Below, in pieces: positions 8,580 to 16,629 of a DNA stretch of 64,000 nucleotides. Both the position numbers and the translations under genes were made by a program. Numbering within the stretch: position 1 is the first letter of the stretch; every line of letters starts with the position of its first letter. Source of the DNA: an uncultured Microbacterium sp. (lineage in GTDB: Bacteria > Actinomycetota > Actinomycetes > Actinomycetales > Microbacteriaceae); assembly GCF_947488465.1 (NCBI RefSeq), contig NZ_CANKZA010000002.1, forward strand, positions 434,001 through 498,000, read 5' to 3'. The notes under the pieces are model-generated. The model ran no database searches and was not told the origin of the DNA. It saw nothing but the letters and a program-made list of their open reading frames with translations.

Positions 8580-8651
8580 GCCGCCATCCTATGGCGGGGG
8601 TGTGCTCTGAGGACGGGCTCTCGCCGAGCGCCGGAGCGGTAGGCTGACGGT

Positions 8652-9764
8652 GTGGCACAGGCCTCCGCGAACCCCTATTCCGAAGCCGGCGTCGATACTG
8701 CGGCGGGCGATCTCGCCGTCGAGTTGATGAAGTCGGCCGTCCGTCGCACCCATGGACCCGAGGTCCTGGGCGGAGTGGGCGGCTTTGCCGGCCTCTTCGA
8801 TGCGTCGGCGATCCGCTCCTACGACAAGCCGCTGCTGGCGACCTCGACCGACGGCGTCGGGACGAAAGTCGCGATCGCGCAGGCGATCGACAAACACGAC
8901 ACGATCGGGCACGACCTGGTCGGTATGGTCGTCGACGACATCGTCGTGGTCGGTGCCAAGCCGCTCTTCATGACCGACTACATCGCGTGCGGCAAGGTGT
9001 TCCCCCAGCGCATCGCCGACATCGTCCGCGGCATCGCCGAGGGGGCGACGGCGACCGGCACCGCGCTCGTCGGCGGCGAGACGGCCGAGCACCCGGGCCT
9101 CCTCGGCATCCACGACTACGACGTCGCGGGCGCGGCGACCGGAGTCGTCGAAGCCGACAACGTCCTCGGCGCCGAACGTGTGCGCACGGGCGATGTCGTG
9201 CTCGCCCTCGCCTCCAGCGGTCTGCACTCCAACGGCTATTCGCTCGTGCGGCACATCGTCGCCGGTGCGGGAATCACCTACGGCGACCAGGCGGCGGACT
9301 TCTCGCGCACGTGGGGCGAGGAGCTCCTCGAGCCGACGCGCTTGTACACGCTCCCTTTGTTGCGACTCATCGACCAGTTCGGTGACGCCGTGCACGCGCT
9401 CAGTCACGTGACCGGTGGGGGCATTGCCGCCAACCTCGCGCGCGTGCTGCCGAAGGGGACGTGGGTCGACCTCGACCGGGCGACCTGGTCGCCGCCGCCC
9501 GTGTTCCGCGTGCTAGCCGACCTCGGGTCGCTCTCGCTCGAGCAGACCGAGGGCACCTGGAACCTCGGCATCGGGTTCCTCGCGGTCGTCTCTGCCGGAC
9601 AGGCGGATGCTGCGGCATCCGCCCTCACCGCCGCGGGCATCACGACCTGGCAGGTGGGCATCGTCGGTGACGGAGAACTGCCCGACGGACACTTCGAGCA
9701 GGGCGCCAAGGGCGTCGACGGCGGCGCGGTGCGCCTGGTCGGCGCATACGCAGAAACGGACTGA
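8652..9764 (+). CDS. purM: AIR synthetase (phosphoribosylformylglycinamidine cyclo-ligase)
   Basis: Converts FGAM to AIR with ATP in the fifth step of purine synthesis. Of 370 residues, the N-terminal part holds STDGVGTKVAIAQ and the DLVGMVVDDIVVVGAKPLF segment of the PurM ATP-binding fold. GGETAEHPGLL and the HSNGYSLVRHIV motif follow, all diagnostic. The GTG start at 8652 follows TAGGCT (8640-8645) by six bases, implying a leaderless mRNA. purF starts nine bases after its stop, so the two form an operon. Confidence 0.97.
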   Translation: MAQASANPYSEAGVDTAAGDLAVELMKSAVRRTHGPEVLGGVGGFAGLFDASAIRSYDKPLLATSTDGVGTKVAIAQAIDKHDTIGHDLVGMVVDDIVVVGAKPLFMTDYIACGKVFPQRIADIVRGIAEGATATGTALVGGETAEHPGLLGIHDYDVAGAATGVVEADNVLGAERVRTGDVVLALASSGLHSNGYSLVRHIVAGAGITYGDQAADFSRTWGEELLEPTRLYTLPLLRLIDQFGDAVHALSHVTGGGIAANLARVLPKGTWVDLDRATWSPPPVFRVLADLGSLSLEQTEGTWNLGIGFLAVVSAGQADAAASALTAAGITTWQVGIVGDGELPDGHFEQGAKGVDGGAVRLVGAYAETD

Positions 9765-9773
9765 GCTACATCC

Positions 9774-11237
9774 ATGTGCGGAATCGTCGGCATGGTCGGT
9801 CAGGGACCGGTCAACCAGGAGATCTACGACGCGCTGCTGCTCCTGCAGCACCGCGGGCAGGATTCCACGGGCATCGCGACAGCGGAGCCGAACGGGATCT
9901 TCCACCAGTTCAAGGCCAAGGGGCAGGTTCGCGAGGCGTTCCGCACCCGCGACATGCGCGCCCTTCTCGGGACGATCGGCCTCGGGCACGTCCGCTATGC
10001 CACGAAGGGCACGGCATCCAGCGAAGAAGAGGCGCAGCCGTTCTACGTCAACGCGCCGTACGGAATCGTGCTGGTGCACAACGGCAACCTCACCAATACG
10101 CGGGAGCTGTCCGAAGAGCTCTTCCGCACCGACCGGCGTCACCTGAACACGAGCTCGGACACCGAGCTGCTGGTCAACGTCCTCGCCAACGAGCTGCAGT
10201 CAGCTATCTCCGGCCCGGAGCTTGACCCCGCGCAGGTGTTCCAGGCGGTCGAGCGCGTTCATCAGCGCGTCGAAGGCTCGTACGCGTCGATCGCGCTGAT
10301 CGCCGGATACGGCTTGCTGGCTTTCCGCGACCCCTTCGGCATCCGCCCGCTCATTCTCGGTACGCGCAAGGATGGCGAGGGTCGCTACGAGTGGATCGTG
10401 GCATCCGAGTCGCTCGTGCTCGAGAACTCCGGCTTCGAGGTCGTCCGTGATGTCGAGCCCGGCGAAGCAGTCTTCATCGACCTCGCCGGAAATCTCCACA
10501 CGCGTCAGTGCGCCGCGAAGGCCCAGCTCGTGCCGTGCTCGTTCGAGTATGTGTACCTCGCCCGTCCGGACAGCGAGATGAACGGCATCTCGGTGTACGA
10601 GGCACGCCTGCGCATGGGCGAACGCCTCGCCGACACGATCGCGAAGTACACCCCGAAGGGGTCGATCGACGTCGTCATGCCGATCCCCGATTCGTCCCGC
10701 CCCGCAGCCATGCAGGTCGCGCGCAAGCTCGGGCTGGAGTACCGCGAGGGCTTCTACAAGAACCGCTACGTCGGCCGGACGTTCATCATGCCCGGACAGG
10801 CGGTGCGCAAAAAGAGCGTGCGGCAGAAGCTCAACGCGATGTCGAGCGAGTTCAAGGGCAAGAACGTGCTGCTCATCGACGACTCGATCGTGCGCGGGAC
10901 GACCTCCAAGGAGATCATCCAGATGGCACGGGATGCGGGGGCGCTCTCGGTCACCTTCGCGTCGGCTGCCCCTCCCGTGCGCTTTCCGCACGTGTACGGC
11001 ATCAACATGCCGTCCCGGCAGGAGCTCGTCGCGCACGGGCGGACGATTCCTGAGATCGCCGAGGAGCTCGGGGCCGATTATCTGGTGTACCAGGAGGTCG
11101 ACGACCTCAAGGCGGCGATCCTCGACGGTTCGCCGGACGTCGAAGACCTCGACATGAGCTGCTTCGACGGCCGCTATATCACCGGCACGGTGTCGGAGGA
11201 ATACCTGGCCTGGGTCGAGGGCTCTCAGCGGTCCTGA
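9774..11237 (+). CDS. purF: Amidophosphoribosyltransferase (glutamine PRPP amidotransferase)
   Basis: First committed enzyme of purine synthesis, 487 residues. The N-terminal nucleophile domain begins MCGIVGMVG, so the catalytic Cys follows directly after the initiator Met and no propeptide is present. HNGNLTNTREL and HVRYATKG complete the glutaminase site. The C-terminal phosphoribosyltransferase domain carries the PRPP loop VLLIDDSIVRGTTSKE. The clustered cysteines needed for an Fe-S centre in Bacillus-type enzymes appear present towards the C-terminus (DLDMSCFDG). It is co-transcribed with purM nine bases upstream. A palindromic element follows the stop at 11288. Confidence 0.97.
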   Translation: MCGIVGMVGQGPVNQEIYDALLLLQHRGQDSTGIATAEPNGIFHQFKAKGQVREAFRTRDMRALLGTIGLGHVRYATKGTASSEEEAQPFYVNAPYGIVLVHNGNLTNTRELSEELFRTDRRHLNTSSDTELLVNVLANELQSAISGPELDPAQVFQAVERVHQRVEGSYASIALIAGYGLLAFRDPFGIRPLILGTRKDGEGRYEWIVASESLVLENSGFEVVRDVEPGEAVFIDLAGNLHTRQCAAKAQLVPCSFEYVYLARPDSEMNGISVYEARLRMGERLADTIAKYTPKGSIDVVMPIPDSSRPAAMQVARKLGLEYREGFYKNRYVGRTFIMPGQAVRKKSVRQKLNAMSSEFKGKNVLLIDDSIVRGTTSKEIIQMARDAGALSVTFASAAPPVRFPHVYGINMPSRQELVAHGRTIPEIAEELGADYLVYQEVDDLKAAILDGSPDVEDLDMSCFDGRYITGTVSEEYLAWVEGSQRS

Positions 11238-11287
11238 CCTCATGGCGACCTCGCTCGCCGTGCCGCCGTATCCCCCCCGTCTCCGTC

Positions 11288-11348
11288 CGCGAGACCGCGC
11301 TTGTGTCACACTTCTTCGCCGAAAGCGTGACACAAGCGCGGTTTCACG
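11288..11348. repeat. Palindromic element, family B copy 1
   Basis: ACCGCGCTTGTGTCAC (11294-11309) and GTGACACAAGCGCGGT (11327-11342) pair perfectly over 16 bases; with two mismatches the stem extends outward to 11288 and 11348. The 17-base loop is unrelated to those of other copies. The arm consensus CGCGARACCGCGCNTGTGTC recurs at 28089 and, inside a gene, at 42015. It lies 50 bases after the purF stop and could also terminate that operon. Confidence 0.75.
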
Positions 11349-11412
11349 GAGGGGCGCCGCGCACAGGCGAGACCGGCGGCTGGCATGACGCGGCGCGCAT
11401 AGACTCGAGCGA

Positions 11413-12654
11413 GTGACCTCTGAACACCCCCGCCCTCTCTGGCGGGGACGAGCCCTGGCGCTCGTCGGCATCGTGCTGGTCGCCTTCTCGCTGCGGTCCG
11501 CCGTTGCCTCCCTCTCACCGATCCAAGCCGAGATCGAAGCCGACATCGCGGTGCCGGCCTGGGTCGTCGGGCTTATCGGCACCGCGCCGCCCCTGTGCTT
11601 CGCCCTCTTCGGGATCGTGACGCCGATGCTCGAGCGCCGATTCGGCCTCGAGCGACTCGCGATCGCGGCGATGGTGGTCGTGAGCTTCGGGCTCGTCGGT
11701 CGGGCGGTCGCTCCGGATGCCGGACTCCTCCTCCTGGGGACGGCCGTGCTGTTCGCGGGGGTCGGGGTCGGCAATGTCGTCGTACCTCCGCTGATCAAGC
11801 GATACCTCCCCGATCGGACCGGCCTGATGACCGGCCTCTATTCCGCGACCCTTGCCGTCGCCGCGTTCGTCCCGCCGCTCGTCGCGGTGCCGGTCGCCGA
11901 CGCGGCCGGGTGGCGATTCTCGCTCGGGATGTGGGCGGTGTTCGCCGTCGTCGCGGTCATCCCGTGGTGGGCGATGCTGCAGCGCGAGCGCGTTGCGGCG
12001 GAAGGAGTGGCACCGGCTGTCGTGGAGGAGCCCGCACCGCGCGTGCTCGGGCGGCTCTTCCGGTTGCCGATGGCGTGGGCGCTCGCGGCGACGTTCGTGT
12101 TGTCCTCGACGAGTGTCTACGCGAGCTTCGCCTGGCTGCCCGTCATCCTCGTCGATATCGCCGACGTCTCCCACGCCACGGCCGGAGTCTTGTTAGCGCT
12201 CTTCGGCGCTATGGGAATCCCCCTGTCGATCCTCGTGCCGATCGTCATCACACGATGGCGGCGGGTCGGCATCCTGTACGCGGGCGCCCTCGTCGCCGGC
12301 CTCGCGGCGGTCGCGGGGCTCCTGCTGGCGCCGACCGCGGCGACCGCGCTGTGGGTCGTGCTTCTCGGCATCCCGCAGGGACTGTTCCCGGTCGCGCTCG
12401 TGTTGATCCAGCGCCGCGCGCGCACGCACGAGGGCGCCGTGGCGCTGAGCGGTTTCGTGCAGAGCCTCGGCTACCTGCTGGCGGCCACGTTCCCGCTCGC
12501 GTTCGCGCTCATCAACGACGCGACCGGCGAGTGGACGGTCCCGTTGCTCATGCTCGGGGCGCTCATGCTGGTCGCGATCCCCGCGGGGATCATCGCGTCA
12601 CGCCCGCGCACGATCGAGGATCAGTGGGAGCGCCGCCACGGAGCATGGCGGTGA
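11413..12654 (+). CDS. MFS transporter, CynX/NimT-like
   Basis: A 413-residue, 12-helix major facilitator. The N-terminal SLRSAVASLSPIQAEIEADI segment and helix pattern match the CynX/NimT (cyanate/nitroimidazole) group, whose members carry small anions or aromatic compounds; the substrate here cannot be told. The GTG start at 11413 is seven bases after TAGACT (11400-11405), so the transcript is likely leaderless. It stands between purF and the convergent DUF3073 gene, whose stop is 12 bases away. Confidence 0.88.
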   Translation: MTSEHPRPLWRGRALALVGIVLVAFSLRSAVASLSPIQAEIEADIAVPAWVVGLIGTAPPLCFALFGIVTPMLERRFGLERLAIAAMVVVSFGLVGRAVAPDAGLLLLGTAVLFAGVGVGNVVVPPLIKRYLPDRTGLMTGLYSATLAVAAFVPPLVAVPVADAAGWRFSLGMWAVFAVVAVIPWWAMLQRERVAAEGVAPAVVEEPAPRVLGRLFRLPMAWALAATFVLSSTSVYASFAWLPVILVDIADVSHATAGVLLALFGAMGIPLSILVPIVITRWRRVGILYAGALVAGLAAVAGLLLAPTAATALWVVLLGIPQGLFPVALVLIQRRARTHEGAVALSGFVQSLGYLLAATFPLAFALINDATGEWTVPLLMLGALMLVAIPAGIIASRPRTIEDQWERRHGAWR

Positions 12655-12666
12655 GCGAGACAGGGG

Positions 12667-12846
12667 TCAGGCTGTCTCGAGCTCTTCGTCGTCGTCGGCG
12701 TACTGATCCGCCCACTTGTCGACGTACTGCTCCTCGTCGTGGTGACCGAGTTCCTTTTCGAGAGCGGTGTAGTTCACGTTGTACGTGTCGTACTTGAGTT
12801 CGCGAGCAATCTTGGTGTGCTTCGCCTTCTGACGGCCACGCCCCAT
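12667..12846 (-). CDS. DUF3073 small conserved actinobacterial protein
   Basis: A 59-residue protein beginning MGRGRQKAKHTKIARELKY, followed by YNVNYTALEKEL and an acidic tail ending DDDEELETA. This is the DUF3073 family (Rv0810c type), found in actinobacteria next to purM/purF. Its biochemical role is unknown; the basic head suggests nucleic-acid or ribosome association, which is inference only. The start ATG 12846 follows a GAGGGGG site. It is divergent from the universal stress gene across a 168-base region containing three copies of an 11-base repeat. Confidence 0.92.
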   Translation of the reverse strand: MGRGRQKAKHTKIARELKYDTYNVNYTALEKELGHHDEEQYVDKWADQYADDDEELETA

Positions 12847-12906
12847 GCGAGACCCCCTCATTTCTGAGTCACGAACTGTGAGCAGTGCCTGTGCCCACGG
12901 TTCGGT

Positions 12907-12962
12907 GCATTCACGATGCATTCACGATCCGGCCCGAAGCCGGGAAGAGTAGCATTCAGGAT
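12907..12962. promoter_or_regulatory. Three copies of an 11-base direct repeat between divergent genes
   Basis: GCATTCACGAT occurs twice in tandem (12907-12917 and 12918-12928), and GCATTCAGGAT, with one change, follows at 12952-12962. The phase (11 bases, then 34 bases) places all three on nearly the same face of the helix, as expected of a regulator binding array. It lies between divergent DUF3073 and universal stress genes. No cognate regulator is identifiable here. Confidence 0.5.
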
Positions 12963-13014
12963 AACACGGTGCCCCCGGACCCTCGCGGATCCGGTAGCTG
13001 ACGGAGGGTTGACG

Positions 13015-13548
13015 ATGACCGACGCCATGCACAACACGCCTGAACACGAGGCTGTCCCGCAGGGGGCGGTGATTGTGGGGGCCATCCCCGATCAGCCGCC
13101 GCGCGTTCTCATCGAGGCGGCACGCTATGCCCGCCTCTTCGGCGCGCCGCTGATCATCGCGCATGTCGATGTCACGCGCTTCATCACGTATGAGGATCCC
13201 GACGGCTACGTCCATTCCGCACCGATCGACATGGACATCGCCTCGGGTGAAGGGCAGTTGGCGGCGGTGACGGATGCCGCGGCCTCCGCCCTTGCCGATG
13301 TCGCCGTCGATTGGACCGTGAGCCAGCTCGTCGGTGACCCCGCCATGGCCATCAAGCAACTCGCGGAGCGTTCGCACGCCCGACTGATCGTCGTCGGCAC
13401 GCGCCGGCGAGGCTTCGGCGAGTCGATCCGCGAGTTCTTCACCGGTTCGGTCGCCGCCCGCCTCGCCCACCGGCAGTCGCGCCCCGTGCTGGTGGTGCCG
13501 CTCGAGGAGCCGGCCGCCGACGACGAGGCGCTCTGGCCCGAGGGGTGA
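13015..13548 (+). CDS. Universal stress protein (UspA family)
   Basis: A 177-residue single UspA domain. The ATP-binding signature G-x2-G-x9-G-S/T is visible near the C-terminus as VVGTRRRGFGESIREFFTGSVAARL, so this is an ATP-binding type. A 25-residue extension precedes the first strand (GAVIVGAI), and an acidic tail follows. The start ATG 13015 has GGAGGG at good spacing. It is divergent from DUF3073, with the 11-base repeats upstream, and is followed by a palindromic element before the convergent PadR gene. Confidence 0.9.
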   Translation: MTDAMHNTPEHEAVPQGAVIVGAIPDQPPRVLIEAARYARLFGAPLIIAHVDVTRFITYEDPDGYVHSAPIDMDIASGEGQLAAVTDAAASALADVAVDWTVSQLVGDPAMAIKQLAERSHARLIVVGTRRRGFGESIREFFTGSVAARLAHRQSRPVLVVPLEEPAADDEALWPEG

Positions 13549-13561
13549 CCCCTCCCCCCCG

Positions 13562-13635
13562 TGTCCCACTTGTGGCACGCCTTGTCCCACTTGTGGCTGG
13601 TTTCAGCGGTCAAAACCAACCACAAGTGGGACAAG
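13562..13635. repeat. Palindromic element, family C, with an extra direct copy of one arm
   Basis: CTTGTCCCACTTGTGG (13581-13596) and CCACAAGTGGGACAAG (13620-13635) pair perfectly over 16 bases; after a one-base mismatch the stem continues with TGGTTT/AAACCA. A further direct copy, TGTCCCACTTGTGG, begins at 13562. It fills the space between the convergent universal stress and PadR genes and could work as a two-way terminator, but the duplicated arm suggests a repeat element. Confidence 0.7.
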
Positions 13636-13643
13636 GGGGCGCG

Positions 13644-14255
13644 TCAGTTGCGTAGCGCGCGCGTGACCTCGTGGGCGGCGTCGTCCAACGCGCGGACGAG
13701 GTTGTCGACGAGGGATGCCGACACCGCACCGCCGCGTGCGAGATGCGTGCGGAGGTCCGCGCGGATGTTGGCGCGGAACTCCGACACGGCGGCATCGGCG
13801 CGGTGCAGTTGCTCGCGCGACGACACACGGGATTCATCCACCGGGGGCGGGGAGGCTTTCGCCGACGAGCGCTCTTCGCGCGCCGCAGCGGCGAGGTCTG
13901 CGCGCAGGCTCTTCATCGCTTCACGCACGTTGCCGCGCACTTCATCCGCGATGAGGCGCACGCTGTCGGTCAGTCCCGCCTCGATGCCCTCGAGGTCGCC
14001 GGCGCGCGAACGGACCTCGGCGCGACCGGCATCCGTGATCTCGTAGACGGTCTTGCGCCCATCGACGGACTTGGTCACGAGGCCCTCTTCTTCGAGCTTC
14101 GCCAGGCGCGGATAGATCGTTCCGGCACTCGGGGTGTACGTGCCGCCCGTGCGGTCGGCGAGAGCCTGCATGAGGTCGTAACCGTGACGGGGTGATTCGT
14201 CGAGCAGATTCAGGAGGTAGAGGCGCAGGTCGCCGTGAGAGAAGACGGGCGCCAT
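13644..14255 (-). CDS. PadR-family transcriptional regulator
   Basis: A 203-residue regulator. The N-terminal winged helix (LRLYLLNLLDESPRHGYDLM, then the GTYTPSAGTIYPRLAKLEEEGLV recognition part) is classic PadR. The C-terminal half is long, helical and rich in Ala, Arg and Glu, probably for dimerisation. Its ATG is one base after the stop of the DUF4097 gene, so the two are co-translated. The perfect 15-base inverted repeat over the operon promoter at 15193-15240 is the likely operator, implying autorepression. The inducer is unknown. Confidence 0.93.
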   Translation of the reverse strand: MAPVFSHGDLRLYLLNLLDESPRHGYDLMQALADRTGGTYTPSAGTIYPRLAKLEEEGLVTKSVDGRKTVYEITDAGRAEVRSRAGDLEGIEAGLTDSVRLIADEVRGNVREAMKSLRADLAAAAREERSSAKASPPPVDESRVSSREQLHRADAAVSEFRANIRADLRTHLARGGAVSASLVDNLVRALDDAAHEVTRALRN

Positions 14256-14256
14256 C

Positions 14257-15171
14257 TCACGCCTCCTCGGTGGATGCCGGCTGATCGCCCGCGTTGTCCT
14301 GCTCGGTCGGGGCCGCCGGCGAAACCTGCTCGGTCGGGGCGGCGGGTGAAACCTGCTCGGCCGCCGCCACGCGACGCAGCACGGTGATCTCGCCCGAGAC
14401 GGAGTTCACGCGCACATCGGCGAACTGGCCGCTGAGCTCGCCGACGGAATCCGCGTAGTTGGTCGGCGTCGCGGTCGACCGCTTCACTCCGTCGACGTGG
14501 ACGCGGCCGCTGACGCTACGCAACACGAAGTTCGCGGGGTAGCCCTCGTCGAGCCGCACGGTCGTGCCGCCGCTGACGGAGTTGAGGTTCACCGCGCTCA
14601 GGGGCCCCGTGGAGTCGACGAGCATCGTGCCCGAGACGGTGTCGATGGATGCCTTCCGGATCGTCCCGGTGGCGGCGACATCGCCCGAGACCGAGTTGGC
14701 CGAGAGTGCACCGGTGAGCGCACGCACCTGCACATCACCGGAGACGGCGTTGACGCTGAGGTCGCCGGTGAGGGTGTCGACGATGATGTCGCCGGACACG
14801 GTGTTGAGGCGCGCCCCTGCGGAGAGGCCCGACACGAGAGCGCTTGCCGAGACGACACCGAGGGTCAGTGCGATCTCCCGCGGGACGGCGACACTGATCT
14901 CCGCCTTCGGCCCGCCGGTGCCGAAGTTGCGGAACACCTCGAGGAAGTTGTCCCAGCGCAGTTGGGGGTGGTCGATTTCGACGACGTCTCCGGTCGCTTC
15001 GATACGGAGGTCCTTGATCGTCACACCGTGCACTTCGATGCGCACACCGGGCTCGTCGTGCGCGACGACATCGACCTGGCCGCCGACGAGGCCGACCTTC
15101 AGTGTGCGGATGCCATCGAGGTCGATGATGCGGGTTTCGCCGGGGTGGATGATCCACTTCTCGAGGCTCAT
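14257..15171 (-). CDS. DUF4097-family beta-repeat protein
   Basis: A 304-residue protein built of repeated short strands with the recurrent motif (N)SVSGD/E, about nine times between residues 110 and 270, typical of a DUF4097 right-handed beta-helix. The N-terminal part (MSLEKWIIHPGETRIIDLDG) lacks a signal peptide or membrane anchor, so it is probably cytoplasmic. The C-terminus has two perfect copies of EQVSPAAPT followed by an acidic tail. DUF4097 genes are often paired with PadR regulators; a role in envelope stress sensing is suspected, not shown. ATG 15171 follows AAGGAG. It is the first gene of the DUF4097-PadR operon. Confidence 0.88.
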   Translation of the reverse strand: MSLEKWIIHPGETRIIDLDGIRTLKVGLVGGQVDVVAHDEPGVRIEVHGVTIKDLRIEATGDVVEIDHPQLRWDNFLEVFRNFGTGGPKAEISVAVPREIALTLGVVSASALVSGLSAGARLNTVSGDIIVDTLTGDLSVNAVSGDVQVRALTGALSANSVSGDVAATGTIRKASIDTVSGTMLVDSTGPLSAVNLNSVSGGTTVRLDEGYPANFVLRSVSGRVHVDGVKRSTATPTNYADSVGELSGQFADVRVNSVSGEITVLRRVAAAEQVSPAAPTEQVSPAAPTEQDNAGDQPASTEEA

Positions 15172-15192
15172 GGTGCTCCTTCACTCAGCGCG

Positions 15193-15247
15193 AATCGAGA
15201 TATATCGCGTGATGCGACCATAACACGATATATCTCGATTTTGTCAA
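15193..15247 (-). promoter_or_regulatory. DUF4097-padR promoter with perfect 15-base palindromic operator
   Basis: AATCGAGATATATCG (15193-15207) and CGATATATCTCGATT (15226-15240) are a perfect inverted repeat with 18 bases between. On the minus strand TTGACA (15247-15242) and TTATGG (15223-15218) form a promoter with an 18-base spacer, and the right arm falls exactly within that spacer. The left arm lies just downstream, around the expected RNA start. Each arm contains the self-complementary core GATATATC. PadR proteins bind such AT-rich palindromes; assignment to the adjacent PadR is inference. Confidence 0.8.
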
Positions 15248-15250
15248 GAG

Positions 15251-15315
15251 GCGGGAGGCTCAGCCGCACGCCTCCCGCACGACGAAGGCCCCGCCGGCGA
15301 ACCGGCGAGGCCTTC
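15251..15315 (-). terminator. Two tandem hairpins after the small membrane protein gene
   Basis: Reading the minus strand from the stop at 15336, the first hairpin pairs GAAGGCC (15284-15290 on the plus strand) with GGCCTTC (15309-15315), with a further inner CCGG/CCGG stem. The second pairs GCGGGAGGC (15251-15259) with GCCTCCCGC (15270-15278) around a 10-base loop. They separate the small membrane protein transcript from the DUF4097 promoter. Confidence 0.7.
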
Positions 15316-15335
15316 TCGTGTGATGCGGGGGAAGG

Positions 15336-15497
15336 TCAGACCTTGCCGCCGCGCAGCACTCGCAGCAGGAATGCGATCAGCGCAATGACGCCGACGATGA
15401 GCGCGACCCACAGGAGCCAGTTGAGCGCGCTGCTCATGCCTCCGACGATGGCCAGCACGATAGCGACGATGATGATGATGATAAGAGCGATGTTCAT
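15336..15497 (-). CDS. Small hydrophobic protein, two membrane helices (53 aa)
   Basis: A 53-residue, almost wholly hydrophobic protein: helix one IALIIIIIVAIVLAIVGGM, helix two WLLWVALIVGVIALIAFLL, then a basic end RVLRGGKV. GGGAGC precedes ATG 15497 at normal spacing, and a strong hairpin follows the stop, which supports a real gene. It resembles small stress-associated hydrophobic proteins of actinobacteria, but no function can be assigned. It is divergent from topoisomerase IB. Confidence 0.75.
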   Translation of the reverse strand: MNIALIIIIIVAIVLAIVGGMSSALNWLLWVALIVGVIALIAFLLRVLRGGKV

Positions 15498-15646
15498 GGC
15501 GGTGCTCCCTTTCTCCGGGTTCTCCGGGATCCGATGACCCCCCGACGATAGCGGGGTTCGCAGATCGCGCGGACCCCCTTGCCCTCGCCGGTAAAAGTAC
15601 GATAGGGCCGTTATATGTCCTCTCGCCATACCCCCCGCATCTTTCC

Positions 15647-16609
15647 GTGCCACGCCTGACGATCGTCCGTCCCGGGGAGGATGCCGGGTTCCGCCGCGCA
15701 CGTGCCGGAACAGGCTTCCGCTACCTCGACGCCGAGGGCGCCCCTGTCTCGGGTGCCGACGCCGAGCGGGCCCGAGCGCTGGTGATCCCGCCGGCCTGGA
15801 CCGATGTATGGATCAGCGTCGACGTGTTCGGACACATCCAGGCGACCGGGATCGACGGCGCTGGACGGCGTCAGTACATGTACCACCCGCAGTGGTCCGC
15901 GCGACGCGACAAAGGAAAGTACGCCCGCGCCCTCGCGCTGGCCGAAGCCCTGCCGCGGGCACGCGGGCGCGTGACCACGTCCCTCCGCCGCCCCGACCTC
16001 GATCAGGAGCGTGTGCTGGCCGCCGCTTTCCGGCTGCTCGACAGCGCGGCGCCACGCGTCGGCTCGGAGACCTACCTGTCGAAACACGGCAGTCGCGGGC
16101 TGACGACCCTCCGCCGACGGGATGCCGTGGTCGACGGCGCCGTGACGAGCCTCGACTTCCCGGGGAAGAGCGGCAAGCGTCAGAACCTGCAGATCGACGA
16201 TGGCGACCTCGCGGCGGCGATTGACCTGCTCGCGGCGGGACGGCCGACATCTCCGCTCTTGTCGTACACCCGGGGGAGGCGCCGCGTGCCGCTCACCCCG
16301 AAGGACGTCAACGTCTACGTTCGCTCGATGACCGGCGGGAAGTTCACCGCGAAGGACTTTCGGACGCTCCGGGGCACGATTCTGGCGGCCGACGCGCTCG
16401 CGCGCATCGGCACCGTCGACACCAAGACCGATCGGAAACGGGCCGAGGTGCTGGCTGTGAAGGCTGCGGCGGAGGCGCTCGGGAACACTCCTGCGGTCGC
16501 CCGCGGGTCATACGTCGACCCTCGCGTCTTCACCCGCTACCGCCGGGGAGACCTGCTCGACACCACGGTCTCGCCGGAAACGGCGATCCGTGCGCTGCTC
16601 CTGGGGTGA
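15647..16609 (+). CDS. DNA topoisomerase IB
   Basis: A 320-residue poxvirus-type topoisomerase IB, which relaxes supercoils through a 3'-phosphotyrosyl intermediate. The N-terminal VIPPAWTDVWIS and RQYMYHPQW segments are family hallmarks. The catalytic domain contains DFPGKSGKRQNLQI (catalytic Lys), TAKDFRTLRGT (Arg; the usual WHGT reads LRGT) and the nucleophile region GSYVDPRVF near residue 290. GTG 15647 is the first plausible start, with PRLTIV following. It is divergent from the small hydrophobic gene and is followed 20 bases later by crcB. Confidence 0.93.
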   Translation: MPRLTIVRPGEDAGFRRARAGTGFRYLDAEGAPVSGADAERARALVIPPAWTDVWISVDVFGHIQATGIDGAGRRQYMYHPQWSARRDKGKYARALALAEALPRARGRVTTSLRRPDLDQERVLAAAFRLLDSAAPRVGSETYLSKHGSRGLTTLRRRDAVVDGAVTSLDFPGKSGKRQNLQIDDGDLAAAIDLLAAGRPTSPLLSYTRGRRRVPLTPKDVNVYVRSMTGGKFTAKDFRTLRGTILAADALARIGTVDTKTDRKRAEVLAVKAAAEALGNTPAVARGSYVDPRVFTRYRRGDLLDTTVSPETAIRALLLG

Positions 16610-16629
16610 TCCGGCTCTAGCGTGAGGGC

